DNA of 64,000 bases from Maribacter sp. (GTDB taxonomy: Bacteria > Bacteroidota > Bacteroidia > Flavobacteriales > Flavobacteriaceae). A program made the translations under genes and the position numbers. Positions 1 to 8,693 of this stretch are shown one piece after another (position 1 is the stretch's first letter; each line of letters starts with the position of its first letter). The notes below the pieces were generated by a model. That model saw only the letters and a list, made by a program, of their open reading frames with translations, was not told where the DNA came from and searched no databases. The stretch lies in contig JAHDDP010000012.1 of assembly GCA_020629285.1 (NCBI GenBank), positions 1 through 64,000 of the forward strand, written 5' to 3'.

Positions 1-52
1 TGTAAGTGACTGAAATATTGTAACTTACCAATTATAGACTCACAGTACATAA

Positions 53-1198
53 ATGAATAATTTCTATTTCACCTTCTTAACCATTTTCGCTCTATCGTTC
101 ACGATACATTCTCAAACAGCAGGTACCCTAGTAGATATTGGTGGCTATAACATGCATTTCAATATTATGAAAGGAGAAGGAACCCCTATTCTTTTTGAAG
201 CTGGTGGCGGTGATGACAGTTCTGTTTGGGCTCCTATTTTAGAAAGGATACATAAAATTACCGGTACAACGCTAATTACATATGACAGATCTGGTTTCGG
301 ACAAAGTGAATTGAATCCGAAATTGAAGAACGATTCAGATTTCGATATTGAAAACGGAATAAAGGAATTAGAAACCGGACTTGCAAAATTAGGATACGAT
401 GATGATATTATTCTGGTTTCACATTCCTATGGCGGTCTCTATAATCTATTATATGCGAATAAACACACAAAGAAAGTAAAATCGATTGTTTTAATAGATG
501 CTACGCTCAGTGATTTTTGGAATGATGATTTTTTGGCTATGAGAGATATGTTCGTTGACATAAACACCATACCAAAGGGTACCGGCGATTATTACCTGAA
601 TTATAATTATAATGAAATTATGCGTTCATTACGAAACACGCAGTTTCCTGATAATATTCCTGTTACAAACATTTTTCCAGATAAATCCGCTCCAGTATAT
701 CCAGAAGAATATTCAAATAGATGGAAAAAAGTTCATGTAGATTTAGGTAATAATAACAACAATATAACCAACATTGTAGCTGAAAGCAGTGGTCATGCTA
801 TTTTTAATGACAATCCTGGTTTAGTAATCAACGCTATAGTTAAAGCCTATGTAGAAACACTAGACGAAAATCAACAAAACGTAGTTTTACAAAAGGTTTT
901 AGACAATGCAATTGCCTTATCAATTGTAACGAAGGTCCATAATCGCTCAGAAGAAGATTTAAATACATTGGGTTACTCCCTTTTACAAACCCAAGAATTG
1001 GACAAAGCGCTAGACGTATTTAAAACAACCACCATATTATTTCCAGAAAGTGCCAATGCTTATGATAGTTATGGTGAAGCTTTACTAATGGCAGACAAGA
1101 AAGATGCAGCTATTAAAATGTATGAGAAATCTATAGCGTTAAACCCAAAAAACGAAAACGGAAAAAAAATACTGCAAAGCTTAAGGGGAGAACAATAA
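53..1198 (+). CDS. secreted alpha/beta hydrolase with C-terminal TPR segment
   Basis: 381 aa. A hydrophobic N-terminus ending near residue 20 (HSQ) looks like a signal peptide, so the enzyme is probably periplasmic. The nucleophile elbow HSYGG places the catalytic serine near residue 125, and a late Gly-His pair near residue 248 fits the catalytic histidine of an alpha/beta hydrolase fold. An early FEAGGG stretch fits the oxyanion-hole region. The last ~90 residues look like tetratricopeptide repeats (ALDVFKTT, AIKMYEKSIALNP), a hydrolase-TPR combination seen in Bacteroidota. The substrate cannot be read from the sequence. It heads a run of four rightward genes with short gaps, possibly one transcript. 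The 5' regulatory region is mostly outside the window. Confidence 0.8.
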   Translation: MNNFYFTFLTIFALSFTIHSQTAGTLVDIGGYNMHFNIMKGEGTPILFEAGGGDDSSVWAPILERIHKITGTTLITYDRSGFGQSELNPKLKNDSDFDIENGIKELETGLAKLGYDDDIILVSHSYGGLYNLLYANKHTKKVKSIVLIDATLSDFWNDDFLAMRDMFVDINTIPKGTGDYYLNYNYNEIMRSLRNTQFPDNIPVTNIFPDKSAPVYPEEYSNRWKKVHVDLGNNNNNITNIVAESSGHAIFNDNPGLVINAIVKAYVETLDENQQNVVLQKVLDNAIALSIVTKVHNRSEEDLNTLGYSLLQTQELDKALDVFKTTTILFPESANAYDSYGEALLMADKKDAAIKMYEKSIALNPKNENGKKILQSLRGEQ

Positions 1199-1233
1199 AA
1201 TGCAGTAGATATGACTAATGAAAAAACAAAATT

Positions 1234-1803
1234 ATGGGGCTATTTGATTTTTTAAACAAAAGCGATAAAAAACAAGAGATTGTACAATTTCAAATTAGTA
1301 ATGACGCGAACATTGAAAAAATAAAAAGGTATATAGATACACCACTATCACTAGCGGATAAAGTGACCGAAATTGATGAAATTACCACTAATAAAGATTT
1401 AGATGTGGAAACCAGAATCAATCAGCTCATGAAAATTTATGAATCGTTAGCTGACGACCAAAAAAGAACGAAAGAAGGCAGATACATCATTATACATATT
1501 GCAGAAATTCTCTTTTCTGAAAAATGGACAGACGATGCTTTTGATAATTATAATTTTGCCATGCAATTTAAAGATTCTATCGGTAACCCGTTTTTACATC
1601 TTAGATTAGGTCAATTATGCAAAATGCAGAACAATAAAGACAAAATGTACGATGAACTCAGCAGAGCCTTAATAATGGCAGGAGAGCCAATTTTTAAAGA
1701 CGAAGACCCAAAACTTATGGAAATGGTCAAGAATATTTTAAAAGAACCTGTAGGCTGTTCTTGGAAGGTATACAAAGGTCAAGATTGGGCGATAACCAAA
1801 TAA
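1234..1803 (+). CDS. uncharacterised TPR-like cytoplasmic protein
   Basis: 189 aa, begins MGLFDFLNK and has no signal peptide or membrane segment. The middle (about residues 60-150) is helical, and phrases such as 'AEILFSEKWTDDAFDNYNFAMQF' in shortened form suggest degenerate tetratricopeptide-like helices. I do not recognise a named family. It lies 35 bases after the hydrolase and 9 bases before the next gene, so co-transcription with both is likely. A role as a scaffold or accessory protein would be a guess. Confidence 0.6.
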   Translation: MGLFDFLNKSDKKQEIVQFQISNDANIEKIKRYIDTPLSLADKVTEIDEITTNKDLDVETRINQLMKIYESLADDQKRTKEGRYIIIHIAEILFSEKWTDDAFDNYNFAMQFKDSIGNPFLHLRLGQLCKMQNNKDKMYDELSRALIMAGEPIFKDEDPKLMEMVKNILKEPVGCSWKVYKGQDWAITK

Positions 1804-1812
1804 GTAGCTACA

Positions 1813-2415
1813 ATGACCAAAAAGATAGTATTGACGCTCTTATTAGTCATAACTACAACTATTTCATTTTCTCAATATACTTGGACCATCGGCGAGGTCA
1901 TCCTTAAAAATGGTAAAACTATTTCAGGCGAAGTTAAGATTCCTGTAGTTTCAAAAGACTTAATACATTTTAACGGTAAATCTAAGGTTAGAGTAAAGGA
2001 CAAAACAAAGGGTGGAAAATACGTGTTTAACGAAGATGAAGTAGAGCTCATTAAATTCATCTACTCTGATAGCGAAGTCGCATATTTCACATACATACCT
2101 GTTTCTAAAAAGAAAAAAGAAATATTTTGCATTATTACCACTGGTTCTGTTACCCTTTATGGCAGAGCGGTTGGAATGACTTCAAGCTACCCTGGCATGA
2201 TCACCTTTCGCAACCTTAATGAATTTTATGCTCAACGAGCCAATGAAAAAATTGCCACAGCTTTACAAACTGCAAGACCCTCAAAATCATTTAAGAATCG
2301 CGCAATTGACTACTTCAGTAATTGCCCTACAGTAGTATCCAAATTAAAAAATAAAACTCTTAATAAAGATGATATCATAAGAGTTGTGGAAGAATACAAT
2401 AATTGTGCAGGCTAA
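1813..2415 (+). CDS. secreted protein of unknown function
   Basis: 200 aa. The N-terminal ~20 residues (MTKKIVLTLLLVITTTISFS) form a clear signal peptide, so export is likely. The region from about residue 25 (GEVILKNGKTISGEVKIP) resembles small beta-rich domains of exported Bacteroidota proteins in which a 'feature to be set' motif is repeated in strands. The C-terminal part is helical and holds two cysteines (NCPTVV and a near-terminal NCAG) that could form a disulfide. No enzymatic motif is visible. The gene follows its neighbour by 9 bases, which supports an operon. Function unknown. Confidence 0.6.
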   Translation: MTKKIVLTLLLVITTTISFSQYTWTIGEVILKNGKTISGEVKIPVVSKDLIHFNGKSKVRVKDKTKGGKYVFNEDEVELIKFIYSDSEVAYFTYIPVSKKKKEIFCIITTGSVTLYGRAVGMTSSYPGMITFRNLNEFYAQRANEKIATALQTARPSKSFKNRAIDYFSNCPTVVSKLKNKTLNKDDIIRVVEEYNNCAG

Positions 2416-2489
2416 CGCTTTAGTATTATTACAGATAACAAAACAGTACCATGTACGTTATTAAGGCTCAACTTAACCCATTAATTATC

Positions 2490-2927
2490 ATGTATAAAAA
2501 AGTACTTTTAGCTATTGTCTTGTTAGTCGCAGTTGTAAAAACAAGTAACGCTCAAGAATTACAAACACAAGTAGAAACTATAAATGCCTTTATAGAAGAA
2601 CATAGTGAAAGTAATAGAAATTACTACGCAAAAATTAATGCCACACAAGGTAACGTGTACTTTTATAATGAAATACAGCATGCAATGCAGCTCACATTCC
2701 CTGTTCTAAAAATGGATGCGAACAATATAAAGATCACCAAAAAAGGACTCACATTTTATCCTAAAGAAAAAGGCTTGGTTGTGATTAAAAACTTTTCAAC
2801 TTTTGCTCCTAAAGACATTGGCACAGCTTGGCTTAATATTATTAAAATGAGCAAGAAAGATAAAACTACATTACAAGGCATGATGCAGAAATTTATTATA
2901 GATTATCAAACTGCAATGAAAAAGTAG
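2490..2927 (+). CDS. small secreted protein of unknown function
   Basis: 145 aa from the ATG at 2490. The frame is open from an ATG at 2451, but the later start puts a textbook signal peptide (MYKKVLLAIVLLVAVVKTSNAQ in shortened form, cleavage after about residue 20) at the N-terminus, so I prefer it. The mature part is a small, lysine-rich, probably alpha/beta domain without recognised motifs. It is the last gene of the rightward cluster and is followed 29 bases later by a strong terminator hairpin. Function unknown. Confidence 0.6.
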   Translation: MYKKVLLAIVLLVAVVKTSNAQELQTQVETINAFIEEHSESNRNYYAKINATQGNVYFYNEIQHAMQLTFPVLKMDANNIKITKKGLTFYPKEKGLVVIKNFSTFAPKDIGTAWLNIIKMSKKDKTTLQGMMQKFIIDYQTAMKK

Positions 2928-2955
2928 CTTCTAATTAAACGATTGTTAAGTAAAG

Positions 2956-2988
2956 AAAAAGCCCTAAGAATATACCTTAGGGCTTTTT
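2956..2988. terminator. bidirectional rho-independent terminator
   Basis: An 8-bp perfect GC-containing stem (GCCCTAAG at 2961-2968, CTTAGGGC at 2976-2983, 7-base loop) is flanked by an A tract on the left and a T tract on the right. It sits between two convergent genes and can terminate both. Confidence 0.85.
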
Positions 2989-3007
2989 GTTTGTATGAAT
3001 TAGAGTG

Positions 3008-3649
3008 TTATTTACCACCGTCCAATTTATCTTGTAAAGTTTTTAATTTATCCCAATCACCAGAAGCAGCTAATTTAGCTTGTTTTGGCCAGCTACCTGG
3101 TTTATGCATAGTATAACGTGGTCCGGCTTCTTTTAAAATTCCTTCAAGAGTTTTTACAGAAGCTCCTGCTAATTTCTCAAAAGTACCTATCCCCTTCTCT
3201 GTTAATATAGAAGCAATTTTAGGTCCTATACCTTCAATTTTCTTTAAATCATCTTTCTTAGCCTTAGCTGCAGGTTTCTTTGCTACAGGTTTTTTGGCAG
3301 CCGCCTTTTTAACCGGTTTCTTTTTCGCCGGTAATGCGGTTAAATCAACAACACTATTATCTATGCCAGCATACGGAGATGGAACATAAGCATCAGCAGC
3401 ATGGTCATTGAACCATCCTTTGTCTTCGCTCAAGTATCTGAACTCATAACTTTTACCTGTTTCCAGTTTTATACTTTTTACATACGATCCGTTCTTTTTT
3501 TCCATTTGGTAAGAACTATCGTTGGTTTGCCAATCATTGAAGTCTCCCAACAATATCACATTCGCCTCACTTGGTGCTTCATTTGCCGCAACGGTAAACG
3601 TAACCGTAGTATGCGTACCCTTTCCTTTTGTCTCTTTTGTTAATGCCAT
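3008..3649 (-). CDS. glycogen-binding (CBM48-like) domain fused to helix-hairpin-helix domain
   Basis: 213 aa, cytoplasmic. Residues ~8-95 resemble the AMPK/isoamylase-type glycogen-binding domain (a 'LGDFNDW' strand, then 'YEFRYL'). A ~30-residue Lys/Ala/Pro linker (KKPVKKAAAKKPVAKK) follows. The C-terminal ~80 residues contain a helix-hairpin-helix signature (IEGIGPKIASILTEKGI) like those in small DNA-binding or L21/DUF4332-type proteins. The basic linker suggests nucleic-acid contact. The architecture recurs in Flavobacteriia, but I know of no established function. It is monocistronic and converges on the preceding cluster through a shared terminator. Confidence 0.75.
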   Translation of the reverse strand: MALTKETKGKGTHTTVTFTVAANEAPSEANVILLGDFNDWQTNDSSYQMEKKNGSYVKSIKLETGKSYEFRYLSEDKGWFNDHAADAYVPSPYAGIDNSVVDLTALPAKKKPVKKAAAKKPVAKKPAAKAKKDDLKKIEGIGPKIASILTEKGIGTFEKLAGASVKTLEGILKEAGPRYTMHKPGSWPKQAKLAASGDWDKLKTLQDKLDGGK

Positions 3650-3887
3650 TTTTCTGTAGTGTTTTAATTCTAGATAAAAGTTACATAGAAATTACTCATT
3701 TTCAAAAGTTTGCATTAAAATATTAGAAGATTTTAAAATATTGGATAAGATTGGTCTATTGAAATGCCTTTTAATTAAAAAGACAACAACTAATTATTAA
3801 ATCTATATTATGATTATTATTTTAATACAGACAGCATTGGTATGAACTAGTTAAAAAAACAATTTTATTTAATTTATAAAATATATT

Positions 3888-3903
3888 ATCGTAATATTGC
3901 AAT
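3888..3903. promoter_or_regulatory. candidate ArsR operator, copy 1
   Basis: ATCGTAATATTGCAAT, 21 bases before the arsR start codon. It matches 13 of 16 positions with the element at 4272-4287 and has the form ATCG-N8-CRAT, an imperfect inverted repeat. Its position before an ArsR gene and its recurrence inside the operon suggest an autoregulatory operator. Confidence 0.5.
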
Positions 3904-3923
3904 GAAACAATTAAGTTAAAAAA

Positions 3924-4253
3924 ATGGGATTAGCAAAGACAGAGATGTTTACCGATGAGCAGAACAAGATTTCCATGTTCGCAAAAGCCTTTGGTCACCC
4001 TGCACGGGTTGCTATATTACAGCATTTATTCAAGATAGACACTTGTATTTGTGGCGATTTAGTTAGCGAAATAGGCTTAGCACAACCTACCATATCTCAA
4101 CATCTTAAAGAATTGAAGAATTTAGGATTAATAAAAGGTAATGTAGAAGGTACTAGCGTTTGTTATTGTATAGATAAAGACAACTGGTCTAACATGAAAG
4201 ACATTATGGCGCAATTTCTAGATCAAGATATCTCTAGCAACAGTTGCTGCTAA
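3924..4253 (+). CDS. ArsR-family metalloregulatory repressor
   Basis: 109 aa winged-helix regulator. The helix-turn-helix with GLAQPTISQHLKELKNLGLI and the N-terminal 'FGHPARVAILQHL' are diagnostic of ArsR/SmtB. The alpha-3 metal-site motif reads DTCICGDL, giving Cys41 and Cys43 as likely As(III)/Sb(III) ligands, and the protein ends in a Cys-Cys pair (residues 108-109) that may add a third ligand. It heads the arsenic-resistance operon and probably represses it until arsenite binds. Two similar palindromic elements, at 3888 and 4272, are candidate operators. Confidence 0.93.
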   Translation: MGLAKTEMFTDEQNKISMFAKAFGHPARVAILQHLFKIDTCICGDLVSEIGLAQPTISQHLKELKNLGLIKGNVEGTSVCYCIDKDNWSNMKDIMAQFLDQDISSNSCC

Positions 4254-4271
4254 AAAAATTTAACTTGATTA

Positions 4272-4287
4272 ATCGTTTTATTGCGAT
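4272..4287. promoter_or_regulatory. candidate ArsR operator, copy 2
   Basis: ATCGTTTTATTGCGAT lies in the 73-base gap between arsR and the next gene. Here the arms are perfectly complementary (ATCG/CGAT). It shares 13 of 16 bases with the copy upstream of arsR, suggesting a second ArsR-controlled promoter for the structural genes. Confidence 0.5.
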
Positions 4288-4326
4288 ATAATAATATTAA
4301 GAAGCAAAAATTTAAAACATAGCATT

Positions 4327-4794
4327 ATGAAACTATCAGAAATTAAAAATCATTTGACAAAACTGGACACTATAGCATTTGAATTACCAAATGGCGAGTT
4401 AGTGCCAAACCATTTTCACGTAACGGAAGTAGGTAAGATCACCAAGAATTTTATCGACTGCGGTGGTACGGTCAGAAATGAAGAAGTAGTAAATTTTCAA
4501 CTTTGGAATGCCAATGATTATGATCATAGATTACACCCAGAAAAGTTGATCAATATTATTGAACTTTCTGAGAAGGTATTGAAAATAGAAGATTTGGAAA
4601 TTGAGGTAGAATACCAGGGGCAAACCATAGAGAAATTCGGATTAGATTTTGACGGTACCAATTTCAGACTAACATCTAAAAAAACAGACTGTTTGGCAAA
4701 AGACAATTGTGGCATACCTGAAGAAAAGCAAAAAGTAAAACTTTCGGATATCAATAATGAACCATGTTGTGCACCTGATGGCAATTGCTGTTAA
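4327..4794 (+). CDS. DUF6428-like cysteine-rich protein of arsenic operon
   Basis: 155 aa, cytoplasmic. I recognise it as the small protein commonly found between arsR and arsC in flavobacterial ars operons, which I believe is the DUF6428 family (name from memory). The N-terminal ~115 residues form an alpha/beta domain containing HFHVTEVG and a lone cysteine in FIDCGG. The tail is strikingly cysteine-rich: two separated Cys (DCLAKDNC) and then Cys-Cys and Cys-Cys pairs at the very end (EPCCAPDGNCC). Such a tail could bind As(III), perhaps as a chaperone delivering it to the ACR3 pump. That role is inference. Confidence 0.75.
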   Translation: MKLSEIKNHLTKLDTIAFELPNGELVPNHFHVTEVGKITKNFIDCGGTVRNEEVVNFQLWNANDYDHRLHPEKLINIIELSEKVLKIEDLEIEVEYQGQTIEKFGLDFDGTNFRLTSKKTDCLAKDNCGIPEEKQKVKLSDINNEPCCAPDGNCC

Positions 4795-4815
4795 CCTTTA
4801 AATAAACCAAAGAAA

Positions 4816-5448
4816 ATGATTACTGCAAAAACGAATATGTTACCAGAAATTGAGAGTTTAATAAAAGAACTGAATACCAATGCCATAACAGCAGATCGTA
4901 AAGTTGTTTTACAACCATTGGTAGATTACATTCAAGAGAAAACGAATGCTAGTGAAGAAATCAGAATAAATTTCATCTGTACCCATAACTCCAGAAGAAG
5001 TCATTTATCTCAAGTTTGGGCACAGACTATGGCGAACTATTATGGTATTAAAAATGTATTTTGCTATTCTGGTGGTACAGAAGCTACTGCCCTATTCCCT
5101 ATGGTGGCGGAAACATTAAAAAATCAAGGTTTTCAGATTCAAAAATTATCAGAGACCACTAATCCGGTTTATGCTATTAAGTATGCTGACAACGAGCATC
5201 CGGTAATTGGGTTCTCTAAATCATATGAAGATTCTTTCAATCCGTCAGCACAATTTGCAGCGGTAATGACATGCTCTCAAGCAGATGGTGGTTGCCCTTT
5301 TATTGCTGGTGCGGAAAAAAGAGTTCCTATCACTTTTGAAGACCCTAAGGCTTTTGATAATACTCCGCAGCAAGCAGAAAAATATGCTGAAAGAAGTATA
5401 CAGATTGCAACAGAATTATTTTACATATTCTCACAAATCAACAAGTAA
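4816..5448 (+). CDS. ArsC-like arsenate reductase of low-molecular-weight phosphatase fold
   Basis: 210 aa. The P-loop CTHNSRRS (C-X5-R-S, nucleophile Cys55) is that of low-molecular-weight protein tyrosine phosphatases and thioredoxin-linked arsenate reductases. Two further cysteines, Cys153 and Cys160 in [12 protein letters not shown], have the seven-residue spacing of the Cys82/Cys89 redox pair of S. aureus pI258 ArsC and are followed by an ArsC-like 'FEDP'. This favours reduction of As(V) to As(III) by a Cys relay over phosphatase activity. An N-terminal helical extension of ~45 residues precedes the P-loop. The gene lies 21 bases after the DUF6428-like gene and 2 bases before the efflux pump. 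Confidence 0.88.
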   Translation: MITAKTNMLPEIESLIKELNTNAITADRKVVLQPLVDYIQEKTNASEEIRINFICTHNSRRSHLSQVWAQTMANYYGIKNVFCYSGGTEATALFPMVAETLKNQGFQIQKLSETTNPVYAIKYADNEHPVIGFSKSYEDSFNPSAQFAAVMTCSQADGGCPFIAGAEKRVPITFEDPKAFDNTPQQAEKYAERSIQIATELFYIFSQINK

Positions 5449-5450
5449 AA

Positions 5451-6506
5451 ATGGCTTCTAAAAAATTAAGTTTTCTAGATAAAAATCTAACCTGGTGGAT
5501 TTTTGCCGCCATGGCACTTGGTGTTGGTATAGGGTACTTCTTCCCTACCTTCCCTAATTTCATTAATTCATTTAGCAGTGGCAGCACAAATATTCCTATT
5601 GCTATCGGGTTGATATTAATGATGTATCCGCCACTGGCAAAGGTAAATTATGCATTGCTACCTAAGGTGTTTAGAAATACCAAAATACTATCTATAAGTC
5701 TAATTTTAAACTGGATTATAGGTCCTGTTTTAATGTTTATTCTGGCCATTACCTTTTTATCAGATTATCCCGAATATATGGTTGGTCTTATTCTTATTGG
5801 TCTTGCACGTTGTATAGCCATGGTTTTGGTATGGAAAGACCTTGCCGATGGTAGTAGCGAGTATGGGGCAGGGTTAGTTGCACTGAACAGTATTTTTCAG
5901 GTATTTGCCTATAGCTTTTATGCATGGATATTTATTACGGTACTTCCACCCTATTTTGGGTTTGAAGGCGCAATCGTAGATATTTCTATTGGCACCATTG
6001 CCGAAAGTGTAGCTATCTATTTAGGTTTACCCTTTTTAACGGGAATATTAAGCAGGTTGATTTTAGTGAAGTTAAAAGGCGAAGAATGGTATACCAACAA
6101 ATTCATACCGGCAATTTCACCTATGACATTGATTGCACTGCTATTCACCATAGTTATCATGTTCTCTTTAAAGGGAGAATTAATAGTAGAAATACCTATG
6201 GATGTGCTCATCATTGCAGTACCATTATTGATTTATTTCACTTTAATGTTCATTATCGGATTCTTTTTTACCAAGGCAACAGGTGCAGCATATGACAAAA
6301 CAGCATCAGTAGCCTTCACAGCAGCTGGTAACAATTTTGAACTTGCTATAGCTGTAGCCATTGCAGTTTTCGGATTAAATTCCGGTCAGGCATTTGCAGG
6401 TGTTATTGGTCCGCTGGTTGAAGTACCTGCTCTAATATTTTTAGTGAAGGTTTCTTTTTGGTTGAAGAAAAAGTATTTTAATACAACTAAAGAACCAGCA
6501 GTCTAA
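5451..6506 (+). CDS. acr3: ACR3-family arsenite efflux transporter
   Basis: 351 aa, about ten hydrophobic segments, inner membrane. The hallmark '[12 protein letters not shown]' carries the conserved cysteine (Cys121) that binds arsenite in ACR3 pumps, and '[18 protein letters not shown]' is the second conserved family motif. It extrudes As(OH)3 produced by the upstream reductase. The start codon lies 2 bases after the arsC stop, so the two are translationally close. It is the last ars gene, with a terminator about 65 bases downstream. Confidence 0.95.
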   Translation: MASKKLSFLDKNLTWWIFAAMALGVGIGYFFPTFPNFINSFSSGSTNIPIAIGLILMMYPPLAKVNYALLPKVFRNTKILSISLILNWIIGPVLMFILAITFLSDYPEYMVGLILIGLARCIAMVLVWKDLADGSSEYGAGLVALNSIFQVFAYSFYAWIFITVLPPYFGFEGAIVDISIGTIAESVAIYLGLPFLTGILSRLILVKLKGEEWYTNKFIPAISPMTLIALLFTIVIMFSLKGELIVEIPMDVLIIAVPLLIYFTLMFIIGFFFTKATGAAYDKTASVAFTAAGNNFELAIAVAIAVFGLNSGQAFAGVIGPLVEVPALIFLVKVSFWLKKKYFNTTKEPAV

Positions 6507-6570
6507 AGTAGTTTGTGCGTGTTAAATCACGCAAGAAACCAATACATAACGGGAAGTTATAATAGATTAA

Positions 6571-6610
6571 AGCCTCTATCTACAAATTTTGTACATAGAG
6601 GCTTATTTGT
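6571..6610 (+). terminator. terminator of the ars operon
   Basis: A 9-bp stem AGCCTCTAT (6571-6579) / ATAGAGGCT (6595-6603) is followed by a T-rich run, just after the ACR3 gene. It separates the operon from the next rightward gene. Confidence 0.75.
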
Positions 6611-6695
6611 TCGTTAATGTTACCTGAATAGCTATAATATGTAAAAAGTATTCAACATTCGGCAATTAGCATACAATTATCAGCAAGTATCCCTT

Positions 6696-6703
6696 TAATT
6701 TTG
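6696..6703 (+). promoter_or_regulatory. candidate -7 promoter element (TAATTTTG)
   Basis: Exact match to the Bacteroidota -7 consensus TAnnTTTG, 38 bases before the dehydrogenase start at 6741. No convincing -33 TTG is seen at the usual distance. Confidence 0.35.
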
Positions 6704-6740
6704 TCAAAGTATAATCAATTCTATTTTCTAACAAATACAC

Positions 6741-7558
6741 ATGAGTAAAGTAGCATTAATTACAGGGCATCATCGGGCATGGGAAAATCTACAGCCAACA
6801 TATTAAAAAGTCAGGGTTACATTGTATATGGAGCTGCAAGAAGGATGGAAGAAATGCAAGATTTAAAAGCGAAAGGAATACATATTGTGCCTTTAGACTT
6901 AACCAAAGATGATTCCATTGTAGCGTGTGTAAATACCATAATAGATAAAGAAGGTAGAATAGACATATTAATCAATAATGCCGGTTATGGCTCTTACGGC
7001 ACGGTGGAAGATGTTCCCTTAGAAGAGGCCAAAAGGCAGTTTGAAGTGAATTTATTTGGCTTGGCACGTATTACACAATTGATCATACCAAAAATGAGGG
7101 AACAAAAGTATGGTAGAATTGTAAACATATCTTCTATGGGTGGAAAAGTGTATTTACCATTAGGAGCTTGGTATTTTGCCACAAAACATGCTTTAGAAGG
7201 ATGGAGCGATTGCCTGCGACTAGAGCTAAAGCCATTTGGTATTGATGTAGTCATTGTAGAACCTGGCGGAATAAAAACTCCTTGGGGATTAATTGCCGCA
7301 GAAAGTTTGAGAGAAACTTCAGGTAAGGGCGCTTATGCTACATTTGCAAATTCAGTGGCAGACACGATGAAAAAAGATTTTACAAATGATCGTTTTACAG
7401 ATGTCAACGTATTAGGTAAAACGATAGCCAAGGCGGCTACGGTAAAAAAACCGAAAATTAGATACGTTAAAGGCTATTCTGCCAAGTTAGCAATAACGGC
7501 ACGTAAATGGTTAGGTGACCGTATATTTGATAAAGTGATTATGAATCAATATAAATAG
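6741..7558 (+). pseudogene. short-chain dehydrogenase/reductase, N-terminal frameshift
   Basis: A classical SDR. From the ATG at 6741 the reading is MSKVALITG, then the frame is lost; from 6779 it continues M-G-K-S-T-A. Adding one G to the GGG run at 6765-6767 restores TGASSGMGKS, the cofactor-binding TGxxxGxG motif, so one base has been deleted from a G4 run (or miscalled). The rest is intact: NNAGYG, NISS, and the catalytic YFATK (Tyr-x-x-x-Lys). Translation from the in-frame ATG at 6779 would give 259 aa lacking the first strand and most of the glycine motif, so it should not bind NAD(P). The stop is 1 base before the next gene. If the deletion is a sequencing error, the gene is functional. 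Confidence 0.8.
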
Positions 7559-7559
7559 A

Positions 7560-8693
7560 ATGATCAAAAGAATCTTAAAAAAAATAATGATAACAACCCT
7601 AGCAATAATAGGTTTATTGGTTATCGCCGTTCTGGCGTTCACCAATTTTTATCCAAGTTTTGGTGGTAACAGCACTAAAGAGCAAAAACGAACTTATGAA
7701 AAATCCAACCAGTTTAACAACGGTAAATTCCGTAATGTAAAGCCTGTTCCAGAAGACTTAAGCTTTTCTGACAAGCTAAGTTTAGCGTATACTTTTTTCA
7801 CAACCAACGTACCCAATGGGCGCCCCAAAGAAGATTTAAAACCACGTAAAATAGATTCAACCGATATTGCCGATTATAAAGGAGAAGCAAGATTAATATG
7901 GTTTGGGCATTCTTCTTTTTTATTACAGATCGAAGGAAAAAATATTTTAATAGACCCAATGTTTGGCGCAGTGGCAGCCCCTCACCCACTTTTAGGTGAA
8001 AAGCGTTTTAATAAAGAATTTCCAATTGCAATTGAACAATTACCACAGATTGATGCAGTTATTTTCTCTCATGATCATTATGATCATTTGGATTACGAAT
8101 CTGTTCTAAAAATCAAGGATAAAACAAATCACTTTTATACACCCCTTGGCGTTGGCAATCATTTGACCGCATGGGGCGTTTCTAAAACTAAAATCACGGA
8201 GATGGATTGGTGGCAAGAAACACAATTCGGCTCGCTAAAATTTGTTTGTACGCCAGCGCAACATTTCTCTGGTAGAGGCTTAAACAACGCACAAAGTACA
8301 CTTTGGAGCTCTTGGGTAATTACTTCAGAAAACGAAAACATATTTTTTAGCGGAGATAGTGGCTACACAGATCATTTTAAAGAAATTGGAAACAAATATG
8401 GTCCTTTTGACATTGCGTTAATGGAATGTGGTCAATACAACAAATTATGGTCAGATATTCATATGATGCCAGAAGAAACGGCGCAAGCCGGAATAGACGT
8501 AAAAGCAAAAAAGATAATGCCCATTCACTGGGCAGGTTTCAAATTAGCCTTGCACGAATGGACAGATCCCATCAAAAGAGTTGAAGCAAAAGCTGCCGAA
8601 CTGAATATTAAAGTAATTGCACCACAAATTGGGCAAGAAATAATGATAAAAGACAGCCTTGATAACTATAAGAATTGGTGGAAAGACTTATAA
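7560..8693 (+). CDS. metallo-beta-lactamase-fold hydrolase (NAPE-PLD/UlaG-like)
   Basis: 377 aa. Residues ~8-30 form one membrane segment, so the enzyme is anchored with the catalytic domain outside the cytoplasm. The fold is marked by 'GHSSFLLQIEGKNILIDP' and the metal-binding motif SHDHYDHLDY (HxHxDH). Further likely ligands are in TPAQHFSGRG, FSGDSGY and MPIHWAGF. These features fit the subgroup that includes N-acyl-phosphatidylethanolamine phospholipase D and L-ascorbate-6-P lactonase. A lipid substrate is plausible but unproven. It follows the SDR gene by 1 base, so the two are almost certainly co-transcribed. Confidence 0.85.
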   Translation: MIKRILKKIMITTLAIIGLLVIAVLAFTNFYPSFGGNSTKEQKRTYEKSNQFNNGKFRNVKPVPEDLSFSDKLSLAYTFFTTNVPNGRPKEDLKPRKIDSTDIADYKGEARLIWFGHSSFLLQIEGKNILIDPMFGAVAAPHPLLGEKRFNKEFPIAIEQLPQIDAVIFSHDHYDHLDYESVLKIKDKTNHFYTPLGVGNHLTAWGVSKTKITEMDWWQETQFGSLKFVCTPAQHFSGRGLNNAQSTLWSSWVITSENENIFFSGDSGYTDHFKEIGNKYGPFDIALMECGQYNKLWSDIHMMPEETAQAGIDVKAKKIMPIHWAGFKLALHEWTDPIKRVEAKAAELNIKVIAPQIGQEIMIKDSLDNYKNWWKDL

